Assembly: GCA_934754515.1 (NCBI GenBank)
Contig: CAKVIG010000012.1
Coordinates: forward strand, 1 to 64,000
Direction: 5' to 3'
Length of the DNA stretch: 64,000 bases
Origin: an uncultured Candidatus Melainabacteria bacterium
GTDB taxonomy: Bacteria > Cyanobacteriota > Vampirovibrionia > Gastranaerophilales > Gastranaerophilaceae
The notes beneath the pieces were generated by a model that was not told the origin of the DNA, ran no database searches, and saw only the letters and a program-made list of their open reading frames with translations. The position numbers and the translations under genes were made by a program. Below, in pieces: positions 35,539-43,950 of the stretch; positions within the stretch are counted from its first letter, which is position 1, and every line of letters starts with the position of its first letter.

Positions 35539-36284
35539 AAATCTACATGTCTTTCTTGATATTTTTCGATTTTTACAGAACCCTTCATTTTATTAACGCA
35601 AATTAAATCTCTTAATTGATTTTCCATGTGAGGTTTGAGTTTTAAATACACAAAAACTTCATGTGTATTTTTAAACCCACCGATTTCTTCTCGTTTTTTG
35701 ATAAGTTTTTTGGCTAACACAATGCTTATCCCTGGTAGTGCTGTAATTTCGACTTCAGACGCGTTATTTATATCTACAACATCTCGTTTTGGTCCTGAAA
35801 GATAGAATGCGTTTTGTGACTTAGGACGAATATATTCTCGAATTTGAACCCTATATATTCTACATTCATCTTTAAGTCCATAATAAGTTTTTGTACTGTC
35901 AAAATGATGACAAAACAGATTCCATAAAACAGGCATGCTATAAACACTGGAAGAAACAACTGTAAAACTTCGACACTCACCACCTTTTTCAACCGCTCTT
36001 ATTGTCACACCATCCTCTCCCAAAGAAAGAGAACAATGCTTATTAGAAAGTTTTAAATTTTTCCAAATACTTGTGTATGGCGATAAATACATTTCAGCTT
36101 CTTTTAACACTGTCAATCGAGCTTGGGTCTGCTCAGGGGGATGTCCGTGTCTTCGTATATTTATAAAAATTAAATAAGCGATAACACCGATAACAGATAT
36201 CACAATTGCAGGAATCGGAAATATAAAAAAACAATAAACTAATCCTAGTACTGCTGCACCTATCAAACGTTCCATAAATAACAC
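35535..36284 (-). CDS. Membrane protein with ComEA-like helix-hairpin-helix domain
   Basis: This 249-aa protein has two hydrophobic helices at residues ~8-45, then a ~125-residue region without a known domain. A ComEA-type HhH follows (DINNASEVEITALPGISIVL, AKKLIKKREEIGGF; about 170-225). HhH motifs bind DNA backbone or mediate protein contacts. Its tight linkage to a radical SAM protein and Ycf46 is unusual. It overlaps the radical SAM start by four bases and lies three bases from the LptF/G permease stop. Confidence 0.75.
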   Translation of the reverse strand: MLFMERLIGAAVLGLVYCFFIFPIPAIVISVIGVIAYLIFINIRRHGHPPEQTQARLTVLKEAEMYLSPYTSIWKNLKLSNKHCSLSLGEDGVTIRAVEKGGECRSFTVVSSSVYSMPVLWNLFCHHFDSTKTYYGLKDECRIYRVQIREYIRPKSQNAFYLSGPKRDVVDINNASEVEITALPGISIVLAKKLIKKREEIGGFKNTHEVFVYLKLKPHMENQLRDLICVNKMKGSVKIEKYQERHVDL

Positions 36285-36287
36285 CGC

Positions 36288-37415
36288 CTAGCATATTGTA
36301 AATACTTTTCTATAATAAAGTCCAACTCCTATTATTGAAAGAATTATATTTGGCATAAACGCTGCTAATATTGGTGCTAAAGAACCTGCTTCACCAAAAG
36401 AAATTGATAATGCCCTTATTAAATAATAAGCGAAAATAATAAGAATACTAAATAAAAAACCTCTGTTATAACGAACTCTTGGCGGAGTAATTGCAAGCGG
36501 TACACCAATTAGTACAAGTACAATTGTTGTTAAAGGCAGGGCGATTTTATCATATAAACTTATTCTTAATATGTGTTTATTTTCAACATCAGCTTTAGCC
36601 AAAAATTTGCATAACTGCATAAAGTTATGTTCATTTGCCAAGTTTCGATTCATTTCTTTTGATAAATCCATACCGAATTTAAGAGTTGAATCCTCAAACA
36701 AAGTTGTATCAAGAGTTTTACCGCTGTTAGTTACGGTATAAATTGCACCTTTTTGGAACTCCCAACCTTCTGCTGTTGTAGCACCTTGTCTTGCTTGCAG
36801 AATTTGAATTGTACCTTCTTTTGAAGCATCAAGCACTGTAATATTATGCAATTGTTTATTTGTGCAATCACCGACATAGAATAAACGCTTCAGCAAACCG
36901 CCTTCCTTAACTTCTTTAAATGTAAAATTATGTTTGCCTTCAGGAATATTCTTTTTACTGAACGCATACAAAGCCAAATCGGTAGACTGCTTTGTCATAA
37001 CAGGAACGACTGTTTCATTAAGAATAAAACTTACACAAGCCATTACTATAGCAAAAATAAATATAGGTTTAGCAATACGATTTAAACCGATACCGCATGC
37101 TCGCATTACGGTAATTTCAGAACTTAAACTCAAGCCGTTAAGAGTCATAACAGTTGCTAACAAAACCCCCATTGGAATTGTCATTACAAAAACCGCAGGC
37201 AAGTGCAAAATAATAATTAAAAATGCAATTTTAAACGGAATGCCATACATTGAAATCTGTTTAATCAGAGTTATGAAAGTATCGGAGGCAAAAATAATGG
37301 AAGTAAATACCAAAACGCCCATAATAAACATCTCAATAACTTGCTTCAAGATATACTTGTCCAGCAATTTCATGTTTCTTAATTGATAAAATAATTTTTT
37401 AAAAAAATCTTTCAT
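36288..37415 (-). CDS. LptF/LptG (YjgP/YjgQ) family LPS export permease
   Basis: This family forms the membrane part of the LptB2FG machine that extracts LPS from the inner membrane. The protein has the N-terminal LLDKYILKQVIEMF, TM helices at the N-terminal third, a periplasmic jelly-roll region (about 160-270) and C-terminal TMs (LPLTTIVLVLIGVPLAI; FAYYLIRALSISFGEAG). F and G cannot be separated here. The start is uncertain: ATG 37415 (375 aa) or 37373 suit the family better than the upstream 37502. Confidence 0.88.
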   Translation of the reverse strand: MKDFFKKLFYQLRNMKLLDKYILKQVIEMFIMGVLVFTSIIFASDTFITLIKQISMYGIPFKIAFLIIILHLPAVFVMTIPMGVLLATVMTLNGLSLSSEITVMRACGIGLNRIAKPIFIFAIVMACVSFILNETVVPVMTKQSTDLALYAFSKKNIPEGKHNFTFKEVKEGGLLKRLFYVGDCTNKQLHNITVLDASKEGTIQILQARQGATTAEGWEFQKGAIYTVTNSGKTLDTTLFEDSTLKFGMDLSKEMNRNLANEHNFMQLCKFLAKADVENKHILRISLYDKIALPLTTIVLVLIGVPLAITPPRVRYNRGFLFSILIIFAYYLIRALSISFGEAGSLAPILAAFMPNIILSIIGVGLYYRKVFTIC

Positions 37416-37523
37416 AAGCTCAAATCTGATTATAACAAAAAAATATGTTTTAGTAAAAAAAATATATATTGAGCATACAAGATATTTATGATATGATATC
37501 ACAGTAAAGAGGAGCTTAAGAAA

Positions 37524-38360
37524 ATGGGTTACAAAATATTATCAAAAAAAGAGCTTTGTCCAAATCAATTTGAAATCACTGTTGACGCGCCTTATGTTGT
37601 CAGAAACGCCAAAGCCGGTCAATTTATCATATTTAGAGCAGAAGATAATGGAGAAAGAGTTCCTCTTACAATAGCTGACGTGAATAAAGAAACAGGAGCT
37701 TTAACTCTTGTATTTATGGCAGTCGGTTATTCTACAAAAAAACTTGCAACTCTTGAAGTTGGTGATGAGCTTGTTGATATTGTTGGTCCTTTAGGTCAAC
37801 CTACTCATATTGCAAAATACGGAACCGTAGTTTGCTTGGCAGGCGGTTATGGTGCTGCACCATGCTATTTGATTGCTAAAGCTTTTAAAGAAGCTGGCAA
37901 CAAAGTTTACATGATAATGGGCGCAAGAACAAAAGATTTAATTTTCTGGCAAGATAAAATGAAGGATGCTTGTACGGAATTATTTATTACAACAGATGAT
38001 GGAACGTTAGGCGAAAAAGGCTTTGTAACACAAGTTTTGGAACGCATAATGAACAATGAAAAAGTTGATTACGCAATCGCAGTCGGTCCAATGCCAATGA
38101 TGAGAGCCGTTGCAAACATGACACGCGACAAAGGAATTTATACTGAAGCAAGTATGAACCCTATTATGGTAGACGGCACCGGCATGTGCGGAGCTTGCAG
38201 AGTAACTGTCGGCGGAGAAACGAAATTTGCTTGTGTTGATGGTCCTGATTTTGATGCTCACAAAATTGATTTTGATGAAGTTATCAACAGAACAAAGATT
38301 TATAAAGACCAAGAACGCAAGCGTTCAGAAAATTGTAATTTATTGAAAATGGCTAAATAA
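37524..38360 (+). CDS. NfnA/SudB-like ferredoxin-NAD(P) reductase subunit
   Basis: This 278-aa PyrK/FNR-like flavoprotein binds FAD (RVPLTIAD), NAD(P) (GTVVCLAGGYGAAPCYLIA) and a [2Fe-2S] cluster through Cys in DGTGMCGACRV and KFACVDGP. This is the pattern of the small subunit of NADH-dependent ferredoxin:NADP oxidoreductase (NfnA) or sulfide dehydrogenase. The large glutamate-synthase-like subunit NfnB is not adjacent, so its partner is elsewhere or replaced. ATG 37524 has GAGGAG upstream. It is followed 14 bp later by a Cys-bearing small protein. Confidence 0.85.
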   Translation: MGYKILSKKELCPNQFEITVDAPYVVRNAKAGQFIIFRAEDNGERVPLTIADVNKETGALTLVFMAVGYSTKKLATLEVGDELVDIVGPLGQPTHIAKYGTVVCLAGGYGAAPCYLIAKAFKEAGNKVYMIMGARTKDLIFWQDKMKDACTELFITTDDGTLGEKGFVTQVLERIMNNEKVDYAIAVGPMPMMRAVANMTRDKGIYTEASMNPIMVDGTGMCGACRVTVGGETKFACVDGPDFDAHKIDFDEVINRTKIYKDQERKRSENCNLLKMAK

Positions 38361-38374
38361 TATAGGAGATAGAA

Positions 38375-38584
38375 ATGGCACCTCGTGATCAAGAAAAATC
38401 AATACCTTTATGCCCTCTTATGAGCGTTGGTTCACAAGTTGAAATTGTATGTATGCAAGAAAATTGTGCATGGTATTTGAAAAACTATAAAATTTGCTCT
38501 GTTTACATGATGGCGCATAACTCTATGCTTGATGTTCAGGCTAAACAAGCTAAAGCAAGACAAGCACAACAAAATAACGGTTAG
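38375..38584 (+). CDS. Small Cys-bearing protein downstream of NfnA-like gene
   Basis: This 69-aa protein has four Cys in the pattern CPLM...VCMQENCAWYL...CSVY, which could bind a metal or FeS cluster. The tail is Gln/Ala-rich. It follows a good Shine-Dalgarno (TAGGAG) 14 bp after the NfnA-like gene, so it is probably co-translated. Not a named family to me. Confidence 0.65.
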   Translation: MAPRDQEKSIPLCPLMSVGSQVEIVCMQENCAWYLKNYKICSVYMMAHNSMLDVQAKQAKARQAQQNNG

Positions 38585-38591
38585 TAATAAA

Positions 38592-38632
38592 AACTCCCTC
38601 GCCCGATGGGAGAGGGAAAGGGTGAGGGAGCG
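38592..38632. repeat. CCCTC/GAGGG palindromic repeat
   Basis: A CTCCCTCGCCC...GGGAGAGGGAAAGGGTGAGGG member of the dispersed family lies between the small Cys protein and purA. Confidence 0.7.
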
Positions 38633-38673
38633 AAATATATTATTCACGCTCCTTTTGAAGTTGGAGATGAAAC

Positions 38674-39948
38674 ATGAATAATACAGTTGTTATTGGCGCA
38701 CAATGGGGTGATGAAGGTAAAGCTAAAATTACGGACTTGCTTGCGCAAAAAGCAGATTTAATTATCCGTTATCAAGGCGGTTGTAATGCAGGTCATACTG
38801 TTGTTACAAATGGAAAGACTTACAAATTCCACCTTATTCCATCAGGTATTTTGTACGACAAGACTGTTTGTTTTATCGGTGCAGGAACTGTTATTCACCC
38901 TGAATCTTTCAAAAAAGAAATGGAAGAATTGAAAGCAGAAGGTGTTGATTTTAAAAACCTTAAAATATCTCCATTAGCTTCTATTACAATGCCATACCAT
39001 ATTGAAATTGACGGTTATTGCGAATCAACAGCAGGTAAAGGTAAGATTGGTACAACAAAAAAAGGCATTGGTCCGACTTATACAGATAAAATGGCTAGAA
39101 TCGGCTTAAAAATCCAAGATTTGTATTCTTATGAAGCCTTAAGTGAAAAATTAGATATGATTCTTCCAATCAAAAATAAAATGCTTAAAAATGTTTACGG
39201 GTTAGAAGAGTACACAAAAGATTGCATTATGTCCTTATGCGAAACTTACGCAGAATTATTCCGACCATTTGTTGCGTTTGATTGGCAAGACATGCTTAAC
39301 AGATATAAAGATAAAACCGTTCTATATGAAGGCGCACAAGGTGTTATGCTTGATATAGATTATGGAACTTATCCGTTTGTAACAAGCTCAAACCCTATTG
39401 GCGGCGGTGCTGCAACAGGAAGCGGTTACGGTCCTTCTATGATTGATGAAGTTGTAGGTGTTTCAAAGGCTTATGTAACAAGAGTTGGCGAAGGTCCTTT
39501 TGTAAGCGAACTTACTGACGAAACCGGAAAACGTATTCAAGATATCGGACACGAATTTGGTGTAACAACAGGACGCCCAAGAAGATGCGGTTGGTTTGAT
39601 TCCGTAATTATGAAATATGCAGTGCTAGTTGGTGGGATTACAAAAGTTGCACTCACTAAGATTGACGTATTTGATACTTTTGACGAAATCAAAATCTGCA
39701 CAGCTTACAAAGATTGCAGAAATGATAAAGTTTACACTTCATATCCTACTGATGTATTTATTCATAAATATTTGGAACCTATTTATGAAACTATGCCCGG
39801 GTGGAAAACATCTTTAAGCGACATTAGAAAATATGAAGATTTGCCTGAAAATGCAAAGAAATATATCGCAAAAGTCGAAGATTTAATCGGTGCGCCAATC
39901 GGAATCATCAGTGTAGGCCCTGATAGAGAACAGACTATTTTTGTCTAA
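38674..39948 (+). CDS. purA: Adenylosuccinate synthetase
   Basis: PurA joins IMP and aspartate with GTP on the way to AMP. The 424-aa protein has the N-terminal GTP loop GAQWGDEGKAKITDLL (Ala replaces the common second Gly of GDEGKGK), the IMP-binding GCNAGHTV, GTTKKGIGPTY and the signature TGRPRRCGWFD. Length is normal. ATG 38674 follows a weak site, GGAGATGAAAC. Confidence 0.96.
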   Translation: MNNTVVIGAQWGDEGKAKITDLLAQKADLIIRYQGGCNAGHTVVTNGKTYKFHLIPSGILYDKTVCFIGAGTVIHPESFKKEMEELKAEGVDFKNLKISPLASITMPYHIEIDGYCESTAGKGKIGTTKKGIGPTYTDKMARIGLKIQDLYSYEALSEKLDMILPIKNKMLKNVYGLEEYTKDCIMSLCETYAELFRPFVAFDWQDMLNRYKDKTVLYEGAQGVMLDIDYGTYPFVTSSNPIGGGAATGSGYGPSMIDEVVGVSKAYVTRVGEGPFVSELTDETGKRIQDIGHEFGVTTGRPRRCGWFDSVIMKYAVLVGGITKVALTKIDVFDTFDEIKICTAYKDCRNDKVYTSYPTDVFIHKYLEPIYETMPGWKTSLSDIRKYEDLPENAKKYIAKVEDLIGAPIGIISVGPDREQTIFV

Positions 39949-39971
39949 TAACAAATAAAAGGTGGTAAGGT

Positions 39972-40862
39972 GTGCTTAAAAAACTTTTAAACTGCAAATT
40001 CCATCTAAGATTTGTTATAAATCCTTATATCAGATATATGGCAGATAATTTAGGTTCATATTCGGGTGTTAATGAATTGAAACGCGAGAATCAGATTATT
40101 GTTTCGCTAACTTCTTATGAAGAACGTTTTGATGATTTAACAATTTCTGTTTATTCGCTACTAAATCAGTCTGTAAAGCCTGACAGAATTATTTTGTGGT
40201 TGAGTGATAAATTATCTTTAAACGATTTACCTTATGATATAACAAGATTTATCAAAAACGGACTCGAAATCAGGTTTGTTAAAGATATCGGCTCTTATAC
40301 AAAAGCGATTTATGCGTTTAAAGAATTTCCAAACTCAATAATTGTAACGGCTGACGATGATATTTATTACCCGAAAGATTGGCTTGCTAAACTTTATTAT
40401 TCGTTTATAACCAATCCAAAAGATATCAGTGTTCACCGCGCACATAGAATTAGGCTTGAAAATAAAAAAATTGCACCGTATGAAACTTGGACAAAGCATG
40501 TGGAAGAAGAAAGCGCAAGATTTGATAATTTTCTAACGGGAGTCGGTGGAGTATTGTATCCTCCGAACTGTTTTTCTAATGAAGTTTTAAGAAAAGATGT
40601 ATTTTTAACTAAAGCTCCTTTTGCGGATGATATTTGGTTTTGGGTTATGGCGTTAGTTCATAACAGGAAAATCAGAGTTGCAAAAAATCATAATTCGGGG
40701 ATTTATTGCACGGATATTTTCAGGCAAATTATGCAAAACAGACGCACACTTTATAAAATTAATTCAAAAGGGCAAAATGACAAACAGCTGGAAGAATTAT
40801 TAAAGCTGTATGGACAAAATGTGTATTCTAAGTTGTTTACTCAAATTTCTTTTCAAAAATAA
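39972..40862 (+). CDS. Glycosyltransferase-like protein (GT-A fold)
   Basis: This 296-aa protein starts at GTG 39972 after AAGGTGG. The core IIVSLTSYEERFDDLTIS, SLLNQSVKPDRIILWLSD and VTADDDIYYPKDWL shows a nucleotide-sugar-binding GT-A fold with a DDD metal motif, as in a family of polysaccharide-locus transferases that use IxxSLTSxxxR. It is the first gene of the surface-glycan cluster. Its 3' end overlaps the convergent GT2 gene by 26 bp. Donor and acceptor unknown. Confidence 0.75.
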   Translation: MLKKLLNCKFHLRFVINPYIRYMADNLGSYSGVNELKRENQIIVSLTSYEERFDDLTISVYSLLNQSVKPDRIILWLSDKLSLNDLPYDITRFIKNGLEIRFVKDIGSYTKAIYAFKEFPNSIIVTADDDIYYPKDWLAKLYYSFITNPKDISVHRAHRIRLENKKIAPYETWTKHVEEESARFDNFLTGVGGVLYPPNCFSNEVLRKDVFLTKAPFADDIWFWVMALVHNRKIRVAKNHNSGIYCTDIFRQIMQNRRTLYKINSKGQNDKQLEELLKLYGQNVYSKLFTQISFQK

Positions 40863-41697
40863 AACGATTATTTAGTAGATTTAATTTTATAGAAGTTTCA
40901 TCACATTTTAAATAAATCAACCTTGCTCGCATATAATTCAAAATCAATAATAGTCTAATAAATTTGTTTCTATTTTTTATTGTACAGGCGTAAATACTCA
41001 CATTAAACAAGTATTTCTTAAGCCAACTGTGCTTATCTCGATTGATATAACTGTCTTGATGAATTCTCCAGTAAGTCAGCTTTTCATTGATATAATAAAT
41101 TTTATAGTTCGCCAGCTGCGCCCATAAATAATAATCGAGCGCAGATTTGCAAAGGGGATTGAAATCGCATTTTTCTAACAGCTCTTTTTTTGTCATAACA
41201 ACAGAAAATGTTGGTATCACATTTATTTTAGGTAATATCTTTGCAAAATCATCTATAAAACCGCTTTCTTCAAGATTTACTATGAATCTATTTAAGTCTT
41301 CAAAATGTTTTTGGAATTGCTCTGCACGCTCTTTATCACCAAACAATTCTAAATCAGAAAAAATTATATCAGCACCCGTTGATATTGCTTTAACTTTTTC
41401 TTCTAAAGCATTTGGGGAAAATTTATCATCGCTTTCTAGAAATGCTATCCAGTCTGACGTTGAATATTGAATTCCTTTTCTAACAGTTTTTGCAAGACCA
41501 AGATTTTTTTCGTTTATATAAAGCTTTATTCTATTATCACTCAAGTATTTTTTTATAACTTCAACAGAATTATCCGCTGAACAATCGTCTACAATAATCA
41601 ATTCCCAATCTTTGTAAGTCTGATTAATCACGCTCTCAATAGCTTCACCGATTATTGGTGCATAATTATAACTTGCCATAACAATAGAAATCTTCAT
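40837..41697 (-). CDS. GT2 family glycosyltransferase
   Basis: This 286-aa protein has the GT2 start ISIVMASYNYAPIIGEAIES, VINQTYKDWELIIVDDCSAD and the metal-binding FLESDDKFSPN. The C-terminal ~80 residues are basic and may touch the membrane. It is transcribed opposite to its neighbours within the cluster, with its end overlapping the preceding gene. Confidence 0.88.
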   Translation of the reverse strand: MKISIVMASYNYAPIIGEAIESVINQTYKDWELIIVDDCSADNSVEVIKKYLSDNRIKLYINEKNLGLAKTVRKGIQYSTSDWIAFLESDDKFSPNALEEKVKAISTGADIIFSDLELFGDKERAEQFQKHFEDLNRFIVNLEESGFIDDFAKILPKINVIPTFSVVMTKKELLEKCDFNPLCKSALDYYLWAQLANYKIYYINEKLTYWRIHQDSYINRDKHSWLKKYLFNVSIYACTIKNRNKFIRLLLILNYMRARLIYLKCDETSIKLNLLNNRFIFEKKFE

Positions 41698-41740
41698 TAC
41701 TAGATTTTACCTGAAAATAAGTTTAAGGTAAAATAGTTTT

Positions 41741-42577
41741 ATGAAATTAAGCATTATAACTTTGACTTACAACAAACTTAAATACACTAAAAAATATGTT
41801 GAAAGTTTATTCAAATATACAAAAGATTTTGAATTAATAATTGTTGATAACGGTTCAACTGACGGTACACGAGAATATTTACAATCATTGAACAATGTAA
41901 AATTGATTTTTAATGATGAAAATATCGGATTTTCCAAAGGTAATAATCAAGGCTTAACTATTGCAGAGGGTGAATACATTGCTTTTTTAAACAACGATAT
42001 ATTACTTTATCCAAAATGGTTTGAAGAATGTGAAAAAGTCTTCCTGAAAGAAAATGCAGCTTTTGTCGGACCAAGACATATTAATCCGCATTTTGACAAT
42101 GCAAACGAAAACACTTATATCCAATTCTTCAAAAAGAATTTCAAATACAACAAAGAATATGAAAAGAATTTTGATGAATGTGTTTTTTCTTGCGCTGTTA
42201 CAAAACGTGAGGTATTAGATAAAATCGGTAATTTTGATGAAAACTATACTCCTGCGTTTTTTGAAGACAATGATTTTAAATATAGAGCCGTACTCGTGGG
42301 ATATGGGATTTATGTAGTAAATACAGCTTGCTTTTTCCATTTTGGCTCAATAACATCGGTGGATTGTGATTTTAATTTAGAAAAAAACAGGAATTACTAT
42401 TATTCAAAATATCCTTTTGCGGAATATTTATCTGTTGCAGGGCGTGATAGAGATATTTATAAGCGTATCGCAGAAGATATGAATAAGTTTCCTATGAATA
42501 TTGTATATTCAGTTTTTATTTTCGCGAGAAAAGTTAAAAACAGGTTAAGAAAAATTTGTAAAGGAATAAAAAATTGA
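41741..42577 (+). CDS. GT2 family glycosyltransferase (rhamnosyltransferase-like)
   Basis: This 278-aa protein has LSIITLTYNKLKYTKKYVES, ELIIVDNGSTDGTREYL, IAFLNNDILLYPKWFEE and the FFEDNDFKYRAVLVGYGI acceptor motif. These match the large-clan GT2 members such as WcaA-like rhamnosyltransferases. It overlaps the next gene by four bases (TTGA), so the two are probably co-translated. Confidence 0.88.
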   Translation: MKLSIITLTYNKLKYTKKYVESLFKYTKDFELIIVDNGSTDGTREYLQSLNNVKLIFNDENIGFSKGNNQGLTIAEGEYIAFLNNDILLYPKWFEECEKVFLKENAAFVGPRHINPHFDNANENTYIQFFKKNFKYNKEYEKNFDECVFSCAVTKREVLDKIGNFDENYTPAFFEDNDFKYRAVLVGYGIYVVNTACFFHFGSITSVDCDFNLEKNRNYYYSKYPFAEYLSVAGRDRDIYKRIAEDMNKFPMNIVYSVFIFARKVKNRLRKICKGIKN

Positions 42578-43947
42578 AAATTCTTTTTGATGCGACAGAA
42601 CTTTCATATTTTCTAGAAGAATCCGGACACAGAGCCGGAGTGTTTTTCGTTGCGCTTAATCTTTTTCGAGAATTAAAGAAAAGAAAAGATGTAGAACTTG
42701 TTTTTTACTGCAACTTTAAAAGATATTATTTTTTGAAAGAAGTGATTGAAAAAGTCGAAGAATTTCAAGGAATAGAACTACTTAAAGAAAATTCTTGGAT
42801 AAATTTGGCGTTTGCGAAATTGAATTATATTGCTGAATATGAGCAAACGAAGCAATCCCCGCCCCTTGAGGGAGGAGAAGCAGTTCTGTTTGAGCGTGAG
42901 CGAAAACTAGAAATGCAGGGGTGGGGTCATTCAGCAAATAACCCCACCCCGAAATCAAAGATTTCGACCCTACCTCAAGGGGCGGGTAGTCCTAAGCTAA
43001 AATACGGAATACTCAGTATTACTCGATATTACGAAAACCTTTTTTACCGACAAAACAAAAAAAATCTTGAGCAGCTAAAGGATTTTGAAATATATTTCAG
43101 CCCGTTTTCTGCCCCATCTAAAGAGATTTTAAACTCTAAGCACTTAATGAGATTCAGAATGATTCACGACATCATTCCAATTTTAGAAGCGGGAAAAGTT
43201 CCTACAAATAAAAGACTTTGGTGTTACAGGATTTATAGTACAATTAACAAAAACGATTTTTACATTACGAATTCCGAATGCACAAGAAAAGATGTTTTAA
43301 AGTATTTTAATTTAAATGAAGAAAATATAAAAACAACACTTTTAGGTGCTGATACTACATTCACCCCACCCCTTAATCCCCTCCCCCAAGGGGCGGGGAA
43401 AGCCACAAAATATGTTTTTTCTTTATGCACTTTAGGGAAACGCAAAAATTTGATATTTGCGATTAAGAATTTCTTTAAATTTATAGAAAAAAATAAAATT
43501 GATGACCTTAAACTGGTTTTAGCCGGCGGAGTTTGGGATAAGTTCAAAAAAGAATTAACAAAAACAATTGGGAATTTTGACCAATCAAAAATTGAAGTTT
43601 TGGGTTACGTAAAAGACGAAGAACTGCCAAAGCTTTATTCAAACGCGCTAATGTTTATTTATCCTTCTTTGTACGAAGGATTTGGACTTCCCGTATTAGA
43701 AGCGATGAAGTGCGGTTGTCCCGTTATAACCTCTAATGTTTCGTCTTTACCTGAAGTAATAGGACAGGCAGGAATTCAAATTAATCCTGAAAATGATGAA
43801 GAATTAATCAAAGCATACGAAAAAATGTATTATGACAACTTTTTCAGAGAACTTTGCATTGAAAGAGGTTTAATAAGAGCAAAAAACTTTAGTTGGGAAA
43901 AGTGCGCTTCAGAGATTGTTGAATTTATATCTGGCAAAATGAAATAA
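42574..43947 (+). CDS. GT4 glycosyltransferase carrying in-frame repeat insertions
   Basis: This 457-aa GT4 protein starts at TTG 42574. The C-terminal half has standard motifs (DIIPILEAGKVPTNK; ITNSECTRKDVLKYF; FSLCTLGKRKNLIF; YEGFGLPVLEAMKCGCPVI with the Glu-x7-Glu pattern). Two GC-rich palindromic repeats interrupt the sequence without breaking the frame: residues ~95-138 and ~264-276 (TPPLNPLPQGAGK). Both inserted peptides contain LPQGAG. They lie in the N-domain and at the linker before FSLCTLG, likely surface loops. Without them length would be ~400, the family norm. Confidence 0.88.
   Translation: MKILFDATELSYFLEESGHRAGVFFVALNLFRELKKRKDVELVFYCNFKRYYFLKEVIEKVEEFQGIELLKENSWINLAFAKLNYIAEYEQTKQSPPLEGGEAVLFERERKLEMQGWGHSANNPTPKSKISTLPQGAGSPKLKYGILSITRYYENLFYRQNKKNLEQLKDFEIYFSPFSAPSKEILNSKHLMRFRMIHDIIPILEAGKVPTNKRLWCYRIYSTINKNDFYITNSECTRKDVLKYFNLNEENIKTTLLGADTTFTPPLNPLPQGAGKATKYVFSLCTLGKRKNLIFAIKNFFKFIEKNKIDDLKLVLAGGVWDKFKKELTKTIGNFDQSKIEVLGYVKDEELPKLYSNALMFIYPSLYEGFGLPVLEAMKCGCPVITSNVSSLPEVIGQAGIQINPENDEELIKAYEKMYYDNFFRELCIERGLIRAKNFSWEKCASEIVEFISGKMK
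42857..42986. repeat. Palindromic element inserted in frame in GT4 gene (site 1)
   Basis: The ~130-bp composite has outer arms CCCCGCCCCTTGAGGGAGG (42857-42875) and the inverse CCTCAAGGGGCGGG (42973-42986), middle arms GGGGTGGGGTCATT/AATAACCCCACCCC and an inner GAAATC/GATTTC hairpin. Its right half matches the intergenic copy at 17983-18030. The host frame is kept. Confidence 0.88.
43362..43398. repeat. Palindromic element inserted in frame in GT4 gene (site 2)
   Basis: The ~37 bp include CCCCTCCCCC and GGGGCGGGG arms around AA (43378-43398), preceded by CACCCCACCCCTTAAT. GC content stands out from the AT-rich gene. It encodes TPPLNPLPQGAGK. Confidence 0.85.
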
Positions 43948-43950
43948 TCA

